Source: Alteromonas mediterranea DE
GTDB taxonomy: Bacteria > Pseudomonadota > Gammaproteobacteria > Enterobacterales > Alteromonadaceae
DNA length: 64,000 bases
Direction: 5' to 3'
NCBI RefSeq assembly: GCF_000020585.3
Contig: NC_011138.3
Location: 717,914-781,913, forward strand
Part shown: positions 62,864 to 64,000 of the stretch, piece after piece
How positions within the stretch are numbered: the first letter of the stretch is position 1
Layout: the number at the start of each line of letters is the position of its first letter
The notes under the pieces: generated by a model
Told to the model about the DNA's origin: nothing
The model's input: the letters and a program-made list of their open reading frames with translations, nothing else
Databases searched by the model: none
Made by a program: the position numbers and the translations under genes

Positions 62864-62962
62864 GGTTTTTTATATTTTCTTTGATGCACTCCGCCCGAGC
62901 ACATGTTTAAGGGAAGCGTTCTATTTGCTGATTTTGAGGCTACAAGCAAACGACACCGTGAG

Positions 62963-63199
62963 GCACAGGCCGGTATCCGGGCTTACTCACCATCACATTT
63001 AAAGTGATAGCTCTTTTGCCTTCCCATCTAATAGTGTTTGCTAGCGCAAAAGCGCGCTCACTTACAAAAGACAGTGGCGTATGAAAAGAAAACGACATAG
63101 CGTTGAGTTTACCGTTGCGGGGGCAGCATCAGTTTTCCACTGATTTCCCGTTTAACCCTAGTTATCGTCGCCATCGGTTGATAAACAAGGGCACCTACG
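62963..63199 (-). promoter_or_regulatory. cobalamin riboswitch upstream of btuB
   Basis: On the minus strand the conserved elements occur in order: AGGTGCC, AAACGGGAA, GCTGCCCCCGCAACGGTAA, the B12-box core GCCACTG, TGGGAAGG and AGTAAGCCCGGATACCGGCC. This is the standard adenosylcobalamin riboswitch layout. About 100 bases remain to the btuB start, where TTTGCT/AGCAAA can pair as part of the expression platform. Confidence 0.92.
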
Positions 63200-63254
63200 C
63201 GTGGGCGATTATATAGAAGTTAAAAATTGATAGCGAATACAGTTTTTTATACCT

Positions 63255-63295
63255 TACGCCTTTTCGTTGTCTTTAATACACTGCGAAAAGGCGTA
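63255..63295. terminator. long inverted repeat after srkA
   Basis: TACGCCTTTTCG pairs perfectly with CGAAAAGGCGTA around a 17-base loop. No uninterrupted T-run follows on the minus strand (AGGTATAAAAAAC), so terminator function is likely but not certain. Confidence 0.5.
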
Positions 63296-63319
63296 GTGAA
63301 AAAGCACGTGTTAAATGGG

Positions 63320-64000
63320 CTAATAGCCCAATTTTAATGAAGGCTCTTGAAGCGCAGATAGCTGCTCTTTTAATGCAAGAATTTGTCCTTCCCAATATTT
63401 ATCTTCTGCAAACCAAGGGAACGCACGGGGGAACGCAGGGTCTTCCCAGCGTCTTGATAGCCACGCCATATAGTGCACCATACGCATGGCGCGAAGGGGC
63501 TCGATAAGCGGAAGTTGCGACGTGTCGAAGGTGTGAAACTCCTCGTAAGCTTCAACTAAGGTATCAAGCTGCAAAAGCTGCTGTTGACGGTCGCCGCTTA
63601 GCATCATCCATAAATCCTGAATGGCTGGGCCCATACGACAGTCGTCAAGATCGACAAATGTCGGGCCGTCTCGCCATAAAATATTACCCGGGTGACAGTC
63701 GCCGTGTAAGCGAATGGAAGTGGTGGGCTTATACGCTTCTTTGGTGGCAGAAATGACGGGATTTAATATGGCAAAAAATGCGGTTTTTAAATGATCAGGC
63801 AGTAGCGTGCTCTGCTCGAGTACTTGTTTTGGCTCGTTGAGATAGCTTTCAACATCAATGGAAGGGCGAGAAGTAAATGCTTTGGAATGAGCGACACGAT
63901 GAATGCGACCTATAAAGCGGCCCATCCACTCGAGTTGGTCAAGGTTATCATTTTCAAATTGTCTGCCGCCAACAGAGGGAAACAGCGCAAAGCGGTAGTC
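63320..64000 (-). CDS. srkA: stress response kinase SrkA (YihE/RdoA), C-terminal part (runs off right edge)
   Basis: The last 226 residues of a protein of about 325. It is a Ser/Thr kinase with an aminoglycoside-phosphotransferase fold that counters programmed death after envelope or oxidative stress. FPSVGGRQFENDNLDQLEW and MGRFIGRIHRVA are SrkA-specific; the catalytic loop is LHGDCHPGNILW and the metal-binding site FVDLDDCRMGPAIQD. The N-terminus lies beyond the window. In E. coli it is followed by dsbA; here btuB lies between them on the same strand. Confidence 0.93.
   Translation of the reverse strand, partial: DYRFALFPSVGGRQFENDNLDQLEWMGRFIGRIHRVAHSKAFTSRPSIDVESYLNEPKQVLEQSTLLPDHLKTAFFAILNPVISATKEAYKPTTSIRLHGDCHPGNILWRDGPTFVDLDDCRMGPAIQDLWMMLSGDRQQQLLQLDTLVEAYEEFHTFDTSQLPLIEPLRAMRMVHYMAWLSRRWEDPAFPRAFPWFAEDKYWEGQILALKEQLSALQEPSLKLGY

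Noticed and set aside
62805..63002. A plus-strand frame opposite the btuB start and riboswitch.
   Set aside because: Fully explained by btuB coding sequence and the cobalamin riboswitch on the other strand.

Overview
The window reads as chromosomal DNA of a marine gammaproteobacterium close to Alteromonas. The evidence is protein-level resemblance throughout, the Escherichia-like order tolC / nudF-yqiB-cpdA-yqiA-parE, the EF-P modification cluster epmB-efp-epmA, many TonB-dependent receptors, and a PrsT-type TPR lipoprotein. No tRNA, rRNA, insertion sequence, prophage or CRISPR array was seen. Both ends cut genes: rapA at the left edge and srkA at the right edge, both on the minus strand.

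Layout. 1-14.6 kb: rapA (partial), an orphan double substrate-binding protein, a PIN-PhoH ATPase, a transglutaminase-like exported protein, cysG, deaD, a PrsT-like TPR lipoprotein, and a voltage-gated cation channel with a calcium-type filter. 14.7-24 kb: tolC, divergent from nudF-yqiB-cpdA-yqiA-parE, then a small membrane protein, a HAD phosphatase and a membrane-anchored protein of unknown function. 24-27.6 kb: a PriC-like protein, a YjfB-type small protein, epmB, efp and epmA. 27.7-35.5 kb: a His-rich ZnuD-like zinc receptor behind two Zur-like operators, two small enzymes, then a TonB receptor coupled to an M19 dipeptidase. 35.6-40.2 kb: periplasmic cyclophilin, rlmG, alkB, bolA, a PAP2 phosphatase and a nucleotidyltransferase-like protein. 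40.2-59.1 kb: a nitrate assimilation region. 59.2-64 kb: an HD phosphohydrolase, dsbA, btuB behind a cobalamin riboswitch, and srkA (partial).

The nitrate region is the most coherent system here. It holds a NIT-ANTAR antiterminator (nasR), a SulP transporter, the nirB-nirD-nasA-cobA-ybiB operon, a soluble PAS chemoreceptor, and nrtA-nrtB-nrtC with a beta-barrel porin. Three sigma-54 type promoters (upstream of nasR, nirB and nrtA) each have NtrC-like dyads upstream. The nirB and nrtA leaders each end in an intrinsic terminator whose 5' arm overlaps an identical 13-base element, GGCAACGAAGCCC. That element can fold into a hairpin with hexaloop AACGAA (A at position 1, G at position 4), the signature of ANTAR targets. 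The inferred circuit is: nitrogen limitation acts through NtrC and sigma-54 to start transcription, and nitrate acts through NasR to release the leader terminators. The nrtA leader also carries an unexplained nested inverted repeat of about 78 bases.

All assignments come from reading motifs and from remembered family features. No database search or folding program was run.
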